A stretch of DNA of 64,000 nucleotides from Chionis minor. Its lineage: Eukaryota; Chordata; Aves; Charadriiformes; Chionididae. The translations under genes were made by a program, and so were the position numbers. How positions within the stretch are numbered: the first letter of the stretch is position 1; the number at the start of each line of letters is the position of its first letter. Shown piece after piece: positions 13,501 through 26,392 of this stretch. The DNA lies in NCBI GenBank assembly GCA_013398295.1, contig VZSF01009012.1, positions 59,842 through 123,841 on the forward strand, in the 5' to 3' direction. The notes under the pieces were generated by a model. That model was given only the letters and a program-made list of their open reading frames with translations. It had not been told where the DNA came from and did no database searches.

Positions 13501-15075
13501 ATCTGCCAAACAGGGCTCCTTAGTAGAGTTGGTTTTGATGTAGTGTCATCTCTGACCTTCCAGTGACACCAAAGCTGATTTTGAATCTGCACTTCACTGA
13601 CTGGCGATGGCACGTAGTGTTGGAAAACACAAAAGATTTGGCAAACTCTCTAACTCTGTACGAGTAACATCCAAACTGGGACTCAGTGATTGCTTTTCTC
13701 TACCATTTGCCCATAGCTCTTAGAGTAGCTTCTTTTGTGTCAGGTTGGTTTGACTGGGTACTTCAATATTTTTGTATTAAGCAGGAGAAATCTGGTGGGC
13801 TGTTCTCTAATTTTTGTTTCTGTTCCGTAACTGTTCTCTGGAGCACATCCTCTATCACAGACAGTATCCTGTTCTCAATGGCGGCTTTTCCTTTTTTCTT
13901 TTTTCTTCCATACCTTGGGCTTCCCTTGGTGTTCCTACTTCTTTGGCTGTACGCTGCCCTTTTCCCTAGAAATTATCTGTTTGTTTACAGTTTAAGCAAA
14001 TGTCTGCGTTTTTATGCTCTTAATTTCTCAACGTGAGCCCACCCTTTCGGGTCTGGTGGTGGAGCAGTACTCCTGACACACTGTCTGAGCAGACTGCTCC
14101 TCATGCCAAGGTTGTAAGTGTTAATCTTGCTGCAGACTGGGGTGATAATTCATTGCTGTCACAGCAACACATGCTTAAAGTTGCTTCTTGCCAGATTTGT
14201 TGGCTATATGCTACACTAGAGAAAATTATTTCAAGAGTCTTATTGCATAGCCAGATGCTGTAGAACTAGTGCAATCAACCTCCCCTCCCCCCTTTTTTAT
14301 GACTGTTCTGACTTCAGGGAGGAAAAACTATTCTATAGTGAAACACATTCCTGTGGAGCACTAGTAAAGAGGTAGACGAATTTCTGATCATGGCTAATTT
14401 CTCTGGTTTTGCTTCTAGGGAAGTTCTATTTTGTGCTCAGGTTAAAGAGGAAGGAAAGTTTTTAAGGTAGGGTGAGGGTAATTAAAAAAAAGGAATTAAG
14501 CGGTGTCCCCCTTGCCGTTTTAATTGTGTTCTCTGCAATAGTTGGGTGTTGTAGAAGTTTTATGTTTTCTGTAAGATCATGTGCTAATGACTGGATTGGC
14601 TTGATGCTGAAGAACTGTAACTTCTGCCATCTGTGTCTTTATGGTCTTTCAAAAGGAGGGAGGAACTTTGTGAACTGTTGTTTGATAATGGGGCCAGCAT
14701 ATCTACGCAGTGTCCTGTAAGATGCCAATTGGTTTGGTTACAACTACTTTAGCTACGTTAGGTGGTTCTAGTTTTACCTAACTTGGAACTTTTATTCTAT
14801 GTTGCTCTGAATGCCCAACAATACATATTCTGTTCCTGGAATTTATGGCTGTAACTTATGAACTCCTCATTATTTGGGCTTAGTGGAAGACGGTTCTGTA
14901 AGCCAGATCACAGAATACAGCTCACCCCTGTTATTGGTCACATCTGTCCCTTTGAAGGCTTCTGTAAGCCCCTACATCAGTAGCTGTTCTGTCTCCGAGA
15001 TGTGGTAGAGCTCTGAAGAGGAAACTTGGTGTCTCTTCAGTACAGGATCTGAGGTCCCCCCAAATAACTTCTGGG

Positions 15076-15121
15076 GAAGGGTTTAGGTCCCTTCTAACCT
15101 AAACCCTTCTGTGATTCTGTG
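15076..15121 (+). mobile_element. CR1 LINE 3' tail fragment containing a perfect hairpin
   Basis: The end of this stretch reads TTCTGTGATTCTGTG, the ATTCTGTG 8-bp terminal repeat that marks the 3' end of avian CR1 elements on the plus strand. It is preceded by the usual GGTCCCTTC(C/T)AACCTAAAC context. Only the last 40 or so bases are clearly CR1. Sequence further upstream (14885-15070) is not confidently alignable by eye. The stretch also contains a perfect 13-bp inverted repeat (15076-15088 with 15097-15109, 8-nt loop), partly created by CR1 sequence. Confidence 0.7.
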
Positions 15122-18100
15122 CACTTAACATTTGCCCTCATATACACGCCGTAGAAAAATGTAAATTATTTAATGGATAGCTTTTCAAAAAACTACATTT
15201 CGTGCACGGTGGTGTTTGATTACCAGGGAAGTGAGGTTTACTGGTTGCTTAGTCAGACATAAACTTGCTAATACGCTTTTCCCAGTGTGTTTCCAGCATA
15301 AATCTCATAATGTCCAGTGGCTAGGCATTGTGTCACCAATAAATAACTTTATCTTCTCTTGTACTTTAAGAGAAGTTGCCATAGAGGTTACATTATTATG
15401 AATGTGTTCCCATAGGTCAAGATTCTGGCAAAAATGTAGCGTAGGAGAGTTTGCTTGAGTATCGCCCACGTTATGTGTGTCATGCAGCCTTCCCTACTTT
15501 TCATTCTTTGCGCCTTAATTATTTGCACTACTAGATTATAGGGAACGCTATCTTGAAAAATCAGAACTAGGAAGGACTTCTTTTAGACTTGAGTAAACCA
15601 CCTATTTACTTGGCAGGCATAGCTTTTAAGCAACCTGAGGTACTCTCAAGAAGGCCTGAGGGAGCCCTCAAATTCTTTTTTAATCCTCCTGTAAAGTCCA
15701 TGTATTTGTCCACAAATACATAACCATAGAAACAAAGCAAGAGATCAGAACTAGAAATCTGTATGCGATACCTTCTGCTCGACTCTGTGTGAGATTACTG
15801 ATGATTTGCAATTTTAATACTTTCCTCAAGAATCCCCTGGTTTTGCTTCAAGCTCTTAACTGGTTTTTCAAGTGAAGCATGCCAAGGCGGTTCTGGTTTT
15901 TTTTTTCTCAGGTAAAAGACTTAGTTAATTCACTTTCTCCCTCACTCCCCTGTTTTCCCTTGTCACCCCCATCCCAATGCTGTGGTTTGTGCATATGTAT
16001 TAGCCTTTTATTTTTCTGTGTACGAGGGCTTTAAGAGCCCAGACAACTTTATCCAGCTGCTGGGGTAGCCTGTGCCGCTCTTCGGAGCTGATGAGAGAAA
16101 GGTTGAGTTCTCTGTCGTATTTCTGGCCTCCAGTGACATGTCTGAGTGAATGATAGATTGAGGCTGAATCTTTCTTGCCCTGTGTGTTATAGATGTTAAA
16201 TTTATTACTGGTACCATTTCTGTGAGTGCAGAACAGGGATTTGTTTAGAATAAATTGGCAGATGAGTTCTTATTTTACCAAAATTCAGATTAAGCTGTGG
16301 TTATTTTTAATAGCAAATATAATTTCTTTTTTTTCTTTTTCCTAGCAATGCCAAGCATGCACAAACTTTTGTGCTACTATGTTAACTTTGGTAAGGGGTC
16401 TGGAGCTTTAATGAGCTGTTAGTGTGCTAGCTAATGCCCTAACCAGCTGAAAGTGTTGGTAAATTTATCTTAGTTTTGGAAGCAGGGATGAGCTAGATCA
16501 ATGGAAGAGCATGCTAAAAAGTACGCCTTGTGCTAAAGAATATTTTTTACTATGCTGGGAGCAATAAATAATTGTTTCTGAAAACTCTTAATGTTCCCAT
16601 AGTATGGGGAAGAACAAGGAAAGCAAATAATGATAAATACCCGAGTTCTCTCTTTCCCAATGAGACTGCAGTTTCACGGCTTCAAGTGCAAAGCAGCTCT
16701 TCCCCCGTCCCAAATCCAGTTGTTCAGCTGAGAGACAAGAAGCATTAAGCTTATCTGTTTGCTTGAACTGATTGATTTCAGACCTCAAGTCACTTGCAGC
16801 TTTGGGGCAGAGCTTGTGGAGTCCTACCTTTTGATGACGTTTCCCTGTTGGAATGCAATGTGGTAACTTCTGAGATTGCATCAGATGGATTCCCTGCTTA
16901 AGGGGAAGCTGTGGATACCAGCAGACCTTCCGTGTTGATTTGGGGGGAGAACTGAAATTCAGAAGGGAAGGCAGGACGCGTAGAACCTGTGTCATCTGTC
17001 CTTTGGCTTGTTCAGGCTTCTCTGCAATTCAGTCTTCCCCTTATATCTACTTGATTCAAGTTACTACCATCGAGCACAACAAGAACCCTTTTCAGTTTCT
17101 GTGTGCAAAGTAAGTAAATTGAAAATAATGAGCGATGGAAGCCCGTAGAACATCTGATACAAAGTGAGGGAAGGTAGAAGAGTTGGAAGCAAAGCCTCTT
17201 GTTCTGGGTGGGGAGATGATGAGGGAAGAGAGTGTCATGAGAGGTTACGGTTTGGGAAGCCCCTGGTGTAATCAGTGAGGATGCACCAGGGAAGTCGCTC
17301 TGGTGGCTGGAGCCGCACAGAACAAGCCAGCGTGTGCTGTTCAGCTGCAGCGATCCCACTGTGTCTCGAAGGTGAAATACGACTTGGGCTTGACTCTGCC
17401 AGGGTGGTTTTTGGTGGCGTAGCTGATTCCGTCCATCCCAGCAATGTGTTCCCTCACACACGATTGCTAACGTGAGGCCTTGGCCCAGATACTGTTGGCC
17501 AAGTTTCATTTCCCCAAAGGATGTTATAATGTCAGCAGAAGTTATTGCGTAGACTTAGCCTCCCTTGTTTGCCATGAGCACAGCTTTTTCAGATGGATGG
17601 ACCTTGCTTTTTTTGCCTTACTTTTAAATACTTAGATTCTGTGCAAAGTCTGTGTAACTGCATGTTCAACAACAGTTTTCTCCATTGGTGCATGCATGTG
17701 TTGAAATTCAAATTTAAAACCACTTAACCCAAAGTTTTTCTATCAGTCTGAAAACCAGGAACCTGTCACTTTTGTGCTGTAGTAGCACGCAATATTTCCT
17801 GATTCTACTGCCATTCCTTGTTTTTAGAGAGAATGCTGAACTAACATTATATGGGCTGATAAGCCAGTTGGAAATGCTACTTTTTTTTTTTAAATTGGAA
17901 AGCCAAATAAGAGTATACTCTCAAGTCCCTCAAAAGCACTGCTCATGGTATCTAATATCTGTTAATCATTTCTTAGGAGAAATTATGGAAATACTACTCA
18001 ATGCACTAATTTTCTACGGCTTTTCTAATTACTCCGTTGACTTTTGAAGCATAGATTTGTGCCAAGGTACACTGGGGTATATTTGAACAAAATGCAGAGC

Positions 18101-19651
18101 AATAAAACTGTAATTGTAATTCATGTATGATTAACAAACAAAGCATTAATTTTATTAGTTTCGCTAGCAGCCTCTCTGTTTGAAGTGTATGGTTGGTTCT
18201 TTAAGCCTGTGCTTCATTAAACTTTTTTTTTGTACAATTCTGTCTCATCTATCGGGCAGTGTCTCGCATTGAATTGGGTTTTTAGATGTAGAGGTATGTG
18301 TACCTGTAGGTAATTAATTTTTTAAAAGTCAAAAAATGTACGTAAAGGCTAATTTAGTAGTTACATTTGGTAAAGCTTCCCCCTTTTTCACAGTACTATC
18401 TTAACCATAAAAGAAGAAAAATGTCACTCGGGTTGTTCTAGTCAGTCTACATTCAGTTACTAAGGACTGGTACACTGAACAGTCACTATTCCATTGTATT
18501 AGTGTTAATTATACAGTGACTTCATCTCTGCTGTTTTGCTAAAAATGCAAATAATTATTATAAATAGTTTTAAAATTTATTTCTCATTTCAATCCCAAAG
18601 TCTCACGGAAGACTCGTATTGAACTTTATCTCATATAATGAGAGATCAGAACTGCGATGAGAAAATGTGTTTTGGTATTTGGAAGCCTGTAAGAACACTT
18701 ATTTATTTCTTTTTTTGATGTTGCTGTTGGGTAGAGCTCAGCAGGATTTTTTAGCCAATATAAATGTTTCCAAATCTTAACTTTTTAGAGTTTCAGTTTG
18801 AATTTGGAGGTTTTAATACTTCACTTCATTGCATAGAATAATAATTGCCGTGGATTTTTTTACTTTAATTAAGGGGGTTTTTTGTGTGTATATAAATTAA
18901 AAACCCCACATATATATAGTCAATGGTAATTTGCTTAACCTTGGGAAGGAAAAGTGGAGAATGGTAATATGAGATTTTTCAAGGTGTGTGGTATCCAGTA
19001 TAGTACAGAATCTGTTTCTTCTCTGCCTTTTTAAGGATCAGGTTCACTAATTTAACAATCAATTAAAGAGGATTCAAGGTCTGCTGTGTTCTGTCAGAGC
19101 AGCCCAGCTAGACCACGTGCATAACTTTTTTTTTCCCTTTATGTTTTTTTGCTAATTTCTTTGGGTATGTATGGCTATCAGTGTTCCTCTCTCCTCTTGT
19201 TTGATAAAAGAGGACTTTAGTAGTTTTTAAAATTATGTACAATATGGTTACTCTGAATTTTTTCCCCCTGTTTTCCAAGAGAACACTTGGCAGCAAAAGA
19301 GCTGCATAAAACCTTTGGCATAAAGAACTGCTATCCCTTGAAATAGCTGCTGTTTCTGACTCTTTTTTTTCCCTCGGTAGAAGCAGAATCTAGCTGCCCA
19401 AGAAGACAGAGTATCATCTTTTGCTGTAAAGATGAAACTGCTGCAAAGAACAGGTGAATGGAGATGGTAGTGTTCTTATAATTCTTCTGGTCGCTCCTGA
19501 GAGTCTTGTTGGAGAATGATGGAAACAGCGGCCTCTGTTGAAAGGTTACCACTACTGTAGAGCACTGCTCTTCAGTCTCTTTCAAAAACATGTTAGGAAA
19601 AAAAACAAAGAAGGAAGGCAATCTTTCCAGGCCTGTTCTTGTAATATTTTA

Positions 19652-19707
19652 GTCAACTTGATGTAACATTACATTGTTTGTCAACTTGAAGTAACATTGT
19701 AAGTTTG
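19652..19707. repeat. Imperfect 28-bp tandem duplication
   Basis: A unit starting GTCAACTTGA is present at 19652 and again at 19680. The copies agree over the first 18 or so bases apart from one change, then diverge. It is a small intronic duplication with no recognised function. Confidence 0.7.
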
Positions 19708-22700
19708 CAAAATCTTCATTATTTTGTTGACTCTTAGAGGTGAAGTCCAGCCAATATGTCAAATAGGAAAGAACTCACTTTTTTAGTTAATTTGTGTCTA
19801 AAATAATGGAGAATGTGCTGTAAATTCTCCGAACCCCTGGTTTATACTGTGTGTGCAGTGCAATCAATCGCTGTGAGGATGGACTGTATTTTGAATATTT
19901 ATCAAACATGGCAAATCTGTATTTTAAGGTGTTGCAGCTGACCGTCTTGTAATGCTTGCAAATCCTGAGCAGTAATAATCCCTTCTCTGAAGAACTGCAG
20001 AATGATTTCTTATCTCTAAATGGACTTCTGGTTATTTCAACCCGTTATCTGCTTACTAAGCAGTCTGAGGTAACTGGAATCCATCCATATAGGACTGCTT
20101 TCTCTTCCTCCTCTTCACCTAGCACCCCTCACCCCCACTCCTGTGAAGAAACAGGATTTTGCTTACCTCTTTTGTTTACGTATTGATCTACAGGTTTGAA
20201 CTTCTGGTGTTCAAAGAGCTGTGCCTTAGCGAGAGCTGTTGAGCTAGTCCAGGAATAATTTTTATATGAACTGTAGAAGCCCTTCTGTTTCAGACAGCGA
20301 CCTTGCATTCTAAACCAAGGAGCAGGGCAACTTGTTTGCACAGTGGATTGTGAGACTTTACAGCTACCGCTTCTTTTCCAGTAATGCGTTTTGGGTTTTT
20401 TTTTGAGAATTTAAAAGATCTGGTGATTTAGCTTTGTCTCTGGCTTTCAATCCAGTATTTTATTAAAATCTGATACTGCAGGCAGTTTTACATTGGTACG
20501 CAGAATAGTTACGCTGATGTTGGTGTAACTAACTCCATGCATGCTCAAACCCCGTATTTTAGGATTATCATCAGGATGTCAGTATTTTCTACCGTACACA
20601 TGGCAGTAATCTTTTTCCAAGTATGTGAATGCTAGAGCCTTCCTTTCCCATCTGTTTTGGAGCATTATTTCAAATCTGAAGATGTACTTGGAAGGGTGCT
20701 TGGATATTGCTTTCCTGCCCTGTTTTCAGACTCGAGCAGGTATTTCCTTCACAGCTCTGAGTAAGCTCTGGCGTCCTCCAGCAAGTGACCTGAGGAACAG
20801 TGGGTTCTGCTTCATCATTAGACAGACTGTGGGAGTTCAGCTGGCAAAGAGGAGACATCCTTTTCTTGTAGCTTGTTTGAATCGTGACAGCCATGTTAAA
20901 GTGAGATTCCATTAAACAGAATTACGAGGTCACTGACTGTGGCCCTGTCTGCCATTGCGGATGCCAGTGACACCCAACCTCTCTTTGGATGATCAAAAAA
21001 GATTATTTGATTTTATCACAATTGCTGCCTGCAAGTAGCTCAATCATGTTTGCCATAGGAGTTAAAAAGCAATTTTTTGTACCAGTGCATGTTCCAATTT
21101 TGAGTTATGTCTTTTTTTTTTCAGTTGGGAGTCTTCAGATCTATGATTTTTTGCTTTCCAAATAGATTATTTAAATCACATGATTATTATATTTATACAA
21201 CTGACGTTGTCTCTTCCGTGTTCTGCTTTACATGAAAATGCACATGCATCCAAGTGCCTTAAACTCTTCTGACAGGATGAACTGTAAATTTTATGTGAGT
21301 AATTTTTTTCTGAAAGCAGTCTGCAGCTTTACTGTACAGATGCTCTTTTGGTAAATGAAACACTACTTAATTATTAGTGTTAATGGACATGCTGTGGGCC
21401 CAGTAGTTGCTAATGTCAGGTAGAATTGAAGTTATGTCTTTTTATGTTTGACAAATGTGACAGTAGCTGTAGTTCTGACTGTCTTGTCTGAATGAATCAA
21501 TGGCATGTGCATGAGTAGTTGCTGGCAATCACCTGTGATGCATAAGCAGACTATCTTCTTTTCTTTCAAGCATCTTCTGCAGGCACTGTTATTACGAAAA
21601 TTTCACATGCTACTAATTTGTCAGGTGCGTGTGCTCCACAGCACTCTCTGATATACATGTCTTGTAGTTTCTTCTTGGGAATTTATCTCTTCTTAAAGGT
21701 CTCTCTGCTCTTACAGAAACTTGTATGTTTCTGTCCAAGTGTGTGATGCCAACTACCGAATGTCCATGGCGTTGATATAAGTAGACATAAGTAGAGCAAG
21801 GCCTGTACAAAAAACATACCTTTTCCCATCATACAAACTGAACCTGTGTTCTGATACTATTTTTGAATTGAAAATTTGCAGTGGCTTCCTGGAGCTCAGT
21901 ACGTACTCAATGTTAGGAGTACATAAAGTACCCTCTGAAGCCATCTTTATAGGAAATTGAGATTCAAATTCCCTTTTTCTTCCAAGTAGGGTGGTTACGC
22001 TTCTTTTAACAGAGGGGTGTGTGTATAAATGCATGTAAGTTGCATTTTCATTTGACAAGGAAGAACCATATATGGGACAGTTCTTTTCAAAAGCTGAAGT
22101 TTCCTAAGAGACAGTGAAGGGAAAGGGAGATGTGAATAAATTGGCCTGAAGCAATTCTGATTTTACTTGCAATACTCCTGTTTTGTGAGATATAGAGATG
22201 AAAATCATATATTTTTTCTTGAAACATAAAAACTGAACTTGTTTACAGAATTTGAAGGGCTATGGACAAATAGCTATTCCTGCTTGCTTGTTATCATAGA
22301 AGTTATTTGGGGGGGTTACTGTCTTTGTTTTTATGAAATAGTTTAAAGTTTGGAGGACAACCTGTACATCTTACAGAGAACTGAAGATTAATCTTTACAT
22401 GAATGGTGAAATGAACTTTAGTTACAATACATGCTTGCATATTATATGTTCCAATAGTTGGACACTGCACAGAGGAGGTTTTTTTCTATACTTCATGTTT
22501 CTCGTACCAAGTGCTAAAGGAGTTGCCTGCAATAGTGATACCTAAGAAGCTGTCACATTCACTAGAGTTCTGTTTTCCGCCTTTCTTCATAGCATTCCTG
22601 ACCCATCCGCTGTGAATATTTTTCCTCCTGTGTCTCTTTAGCGTCATCATTTGACTTTCCTCTAGCAAAAATATAGTGATGAGTTTGCTGTGCAAAAACT

Positions 22701-25700
22701 ACTTGTCCAAAGAGTCTTGTAGAGTATGAGTGTATTTGATAAATCTTTTCTTCATTTTTCATAGGAGATAAGTTTTACCTGGGATTGGTGAACTGGGGAG
22801 TCCCAATGCAGATCTTGGGCTAAACGCATGTAGGTAGTACTGTTCCCCCATTTCCCTCATCAGTTACCACTGCCATCACTTGATTATCAGAAATGGGATG
22901 TCAGAAAATCCTGCTCTGATTAAGTCTTTTGGCACTTGAATTCAAAGAATTATTTCATCACTGAGAAAGAGATGCCTGGGCACGGACTCACAGTACTGAT
23001 GAAAAACACTTGAACTTGCCTGCAAACTTTCTGAAAAATTTCCCCTCTTTTAGAGAACCTGTTCGCTGCATTCTTAATTTGTGTGATTAATCAAAGAATA
23101 ATTGGAGCAATTTATTAACTTTGACAGGCAAATTGTCTTCTACATCAAAGTACTGTTCTTCTAGCTCTCTGGCAGTGGACAAAATTAAATCTTTCATACA
23201 AATCTTAATGTCTTCACCAAAAAAGAAGTGGAAAATATTATGTATTATGTAGCGTGTTACTTTTTCTTGCTTACAGGGCACAGACCTAACGGCTAGTAGA
23301 GCATCTGAAAGGTGAGAGTATTGTGTTTGAATACTTCCACTGATCTGACGTGTATGATGGCAGTAGTTAAAACTGCTGAGCGTGAATCCCTTTGCATTTC
23401 TTTTTAAAACCAGGTCTTTGTCTTTTGCTGAGATTTATAAGCCTTTTTTGTTTTGGATATAGCTCTAAGATGTTCTTCGACACCTTTAAACATTTTTCTT
23501 TGCTGTCTTGTAACATAAGTTCTAGTATTTTAATTTAAAGAGAATCTGAAGCATTGTGCATATTATGAGTTCTGAAATACTGTCAAAAAGATGCATTGTG
23601 GAATGAAACGGTGGCATTGTGTCGAAAGCGTTCTGTCTTGAAGCTCCCGTTCTGCAGAACTCTGAATAGCTTCAAGAACTGAAAGAGTTTTAGGATTTTT
23701 TTTAAAGTCGTTAACCTCAGCTTTTCAATTATTTAAGTAAAAGCTGTGCTCCTTTCAAAAGGTCACTAACAGTTGTTTGGAGCTGGCTACCAGAGATGGT
23801 TCTCAAAACTCCCCCATCATTTTGTAAGATAAATCTTTACCCCATTACAGTGTTGAGTTGTTAAGGTTTTTGGTTCGTTTGGTTTTTTTTTGTTTTTGTA
23901 CTTTTTGCACTCTTCTGGAGGTGTTTGCAAGGAGGCTTAGCATTTTCTGTATTTGGCAGCATGAAGGTGGATGGATTTTTATCTCATGAGGACTCGGTAG
24001 CACTTTGGCTGAAATGTCATTTTCCTTTTCCATTTTTCATATTTTAAGAGACAGAATTTTATGAAACCTAATTAATTCAGAAAGAAACTGGTGCTTGCAC
24101 AGACAGATTGTATAATGCTTACAGCTCTGGGTACGCTTTTATGCTTGGTATCAAGGAAGGAGGGGATGTTTGAGGTCCTAAAAGTAATAACTTCTCTTAA
24201 TTGTATTTTCACCCTTTCTTCTGCAGCCCTTCCAACATCTTCCTTTGGAACAGTAGAGGGTAGGTGAAGCTTTTCTAGAGACAGGCTTATCTTTAAAACA
24301 TGGCTAGTAAAATGGCAAAAGTGGAGGTGCCTTGTTTTTGTTTTATTTTGTCCTTTAAAGAGCAAGGAAAACAGGAAGAAAGATCTGTTGTTGATCTTAT
24401 GAAATAGGCCTTCACTGTAATTAACAGCCTGGGACTTTTTCTGCTTGCTTTTCTTATCCCTGTGTTGCGAAAGCTTGCTGTCCTGCTGGGATTTCTTTTT
24501 GGAATGCAGAGGTGTGTTCTAGCTAAAAAGCATGTGCTTTGCCTAATAAGCTTTCCTAGCCATTGAGCCCAGCTGGCTGCTGCAGTCTGTATTTGTTTTG
24601 TCTTAACTAATTTTTATATCCATGCTTTAAACTAAACTAACACTTTTTGCATTAAATGACAAACCAAGCACAATGTCCATAAATGAAAGCAAACACTATA
24701 ATCTACTAATTTTTGTTTTCAATGTGCAGCATTATGTAATCAAGCAGCCTACTAAAAAGGAAGATGTGGAAATAATACTAGTGGCGTGTAAGTGGTGCTA
24801 AACTAAAGCGACCAGCCTTTGTTAAAGGGAATGTTTATATTGAGTTGAGGGTTTAGCACTTCCTCTCTTGTAAACACAAAAGACAAATGAAGAGAGTGAG
24901 GGTCTGGCTGGTCAGCACAAAACATTCTTGTCAAATCTTTATATCTTTTGCTGCTGGAGATGATGTGTGCCATCAACGCATAGCACTTAGCCGTAGTCTA
25001 CCGATGGGTTAATTTTCAGGGTTGCTGTAGTCTTGAAGTTGGTAGAAGTTCTAAGTACTCAAACTCTCTGAAATTCACCCGTGTGTCTTTCAAGTTTGGT
25101 CCAAATTATGAATGAACAGAATAAATCTTATAAGATGAAGCAAGGAATGGGAATTCTATTTAAAAGTAGTCATACATCAGTATTTACAAGTCTACTACAG
25201 TGACACTGTAATTGTTGCTGTAAGATTGCGCGTGTGTTTCGTGGGACTTTACTTTTTTTTTTTTCATGTGTCTCAGTTGTTGGATTGACTGTTGGATCGT
25301 ACGTCCTTAGCTGTAGCCAAAGACAGACTTACTGTGGCTGATACCTGTAATAGATGCATTATTGTAACGGGGGCATCAGTCTCCAAAGCAATGCAGAGCC
25401 ACAGCTATGTGGGTAGCGCTGCACTGTCTTCAGAGCTCTGCCAGGTAGTGCTGCTTCTCTACTTCTGTCTTGCTGGCCTTACGGGTGACAGCAAGAGTTT
25501 GGGTTCTGGCACAGTTCCCCTCCCCAGCCCCTTTCACTGTCCGTTTGGGACGTGCACCTGCTCCTTTTCTTTCTCTGAAACTGGCCATGCCTGGCTCTGG
25601 TTTACAGCTGCAGTCGCTACACTCATAAGCATGGACAAGAGATGTAGGGTTACCTCTTCTCCGGCTTTAGTGCTGAATATGGAAATATTTCTGACCAAAG

Positions 25701-25794
25701 GTACAAAGCCCTGGACACTTCCCACTCTGCTGTGAGGTGCCAGAGGAGATTTTTACTTTTTTTGTAAGATACAGCAGCTGCCTCAGAGGTAAAT

Positions 25795-25813
25795 AAAAAA
25801 AAAAAAAAAAAAA
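25795..25813. repeat. Homopolymer run of 19 A
   Basis: Nineteen A are preceded by AAAT and followed by A/C-rich sequence. No retroposed gene body is recognisable upstream, so a processed-pseudogene tail is not supported. It is best read as a simple repeat. Confidence 0.9.
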
Positions 25814-26344
25814 GCTCCCAATAACAGTAATAAAAAACCCCACAACAAAACTGCCTATCTCTTACCCCATTCGGATGTTTATTCTCACTGCAGTAAGGAT
25901 GTTTTTCTTCTAGTGAATTCATGTAGTTTAAAAGTGCTGTGGGTAGAAGCTTGTCCCTTTGCTGCCAGGTGAGTGGCATCTGACCTGCATACAAAGACCT
26001 CCCGGATCCCATTCGCGTTGTAGGAAAGCAGTCCGAGCTGGGTCCAGGTGAACACTTGGATGTATTTGATTGGGTTTCCATGTTGCTCTTCAAAGAAGTG
26101 CATTGCAGCGAGGCTCTAGACTTTCTTTTTCTTTACTCAAATGTCAGTGGACAGATTTGGGGCCTGGATGTCAACTCCATTCACTTATGGGTTTGCCTCA
26201 TGTTTATTAAACTGTGCCTGATCAGAATCAAAACAAACTTCCTTAAGTCAAAACTACTGATGATGAGACCTCAAAAAGATACAAATAATTGCATTTGTAA
26301 TTCCACTATTAAAACAGGGTAAATCTCTGCATGTGATTAAATGT

Positions 26345-26392
26345 AAAAAAAAAAAAAACAAACAAAAAAACCCAAAAAAACCCCAAACAAAC
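26345..26392. repeat. A-rich/A-C simple sequence
   Basis: A run of A passes into blocks of CAAA, CCCAAA and CCCCAAA, with no G or T over the tract. It resembles the A/C-rich low-complexity tracts at 51841-51888 and 63134-63254. It is a simple repeat with no coding content. Confidence 0.85.

Noticed and set aside
16588..17509. Two adjacent minus-strand open frames of 135 and 165 codons
   Set aside because: They are in a slightly GC-richer patch and the predicted peptides show no domain, motif or codon pattern I recognise. They look like chance frames in an intron.
18874..18907. Hairpin with a 9-bp stem (GGGGTTTTT / AAAAACCCC)
   Set aside because: Short stem in low-complexity sequence with a 16-nt loop. 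Expected by chance in a window of this composition.
25292..25735. 147-codon open frame on the plus strand, with a 147-codon frame overlapping on the minus strand
   Set aside because: Frames open on both strands, peptides without recognisable domains, and no splice or promoter context. Treated as chance.
25760..25860. Possible processed pseudogene with poly(A) tail
   Set aside because: The 19-A run has no recognisable gene body upstream and no target-site duplication was seen.
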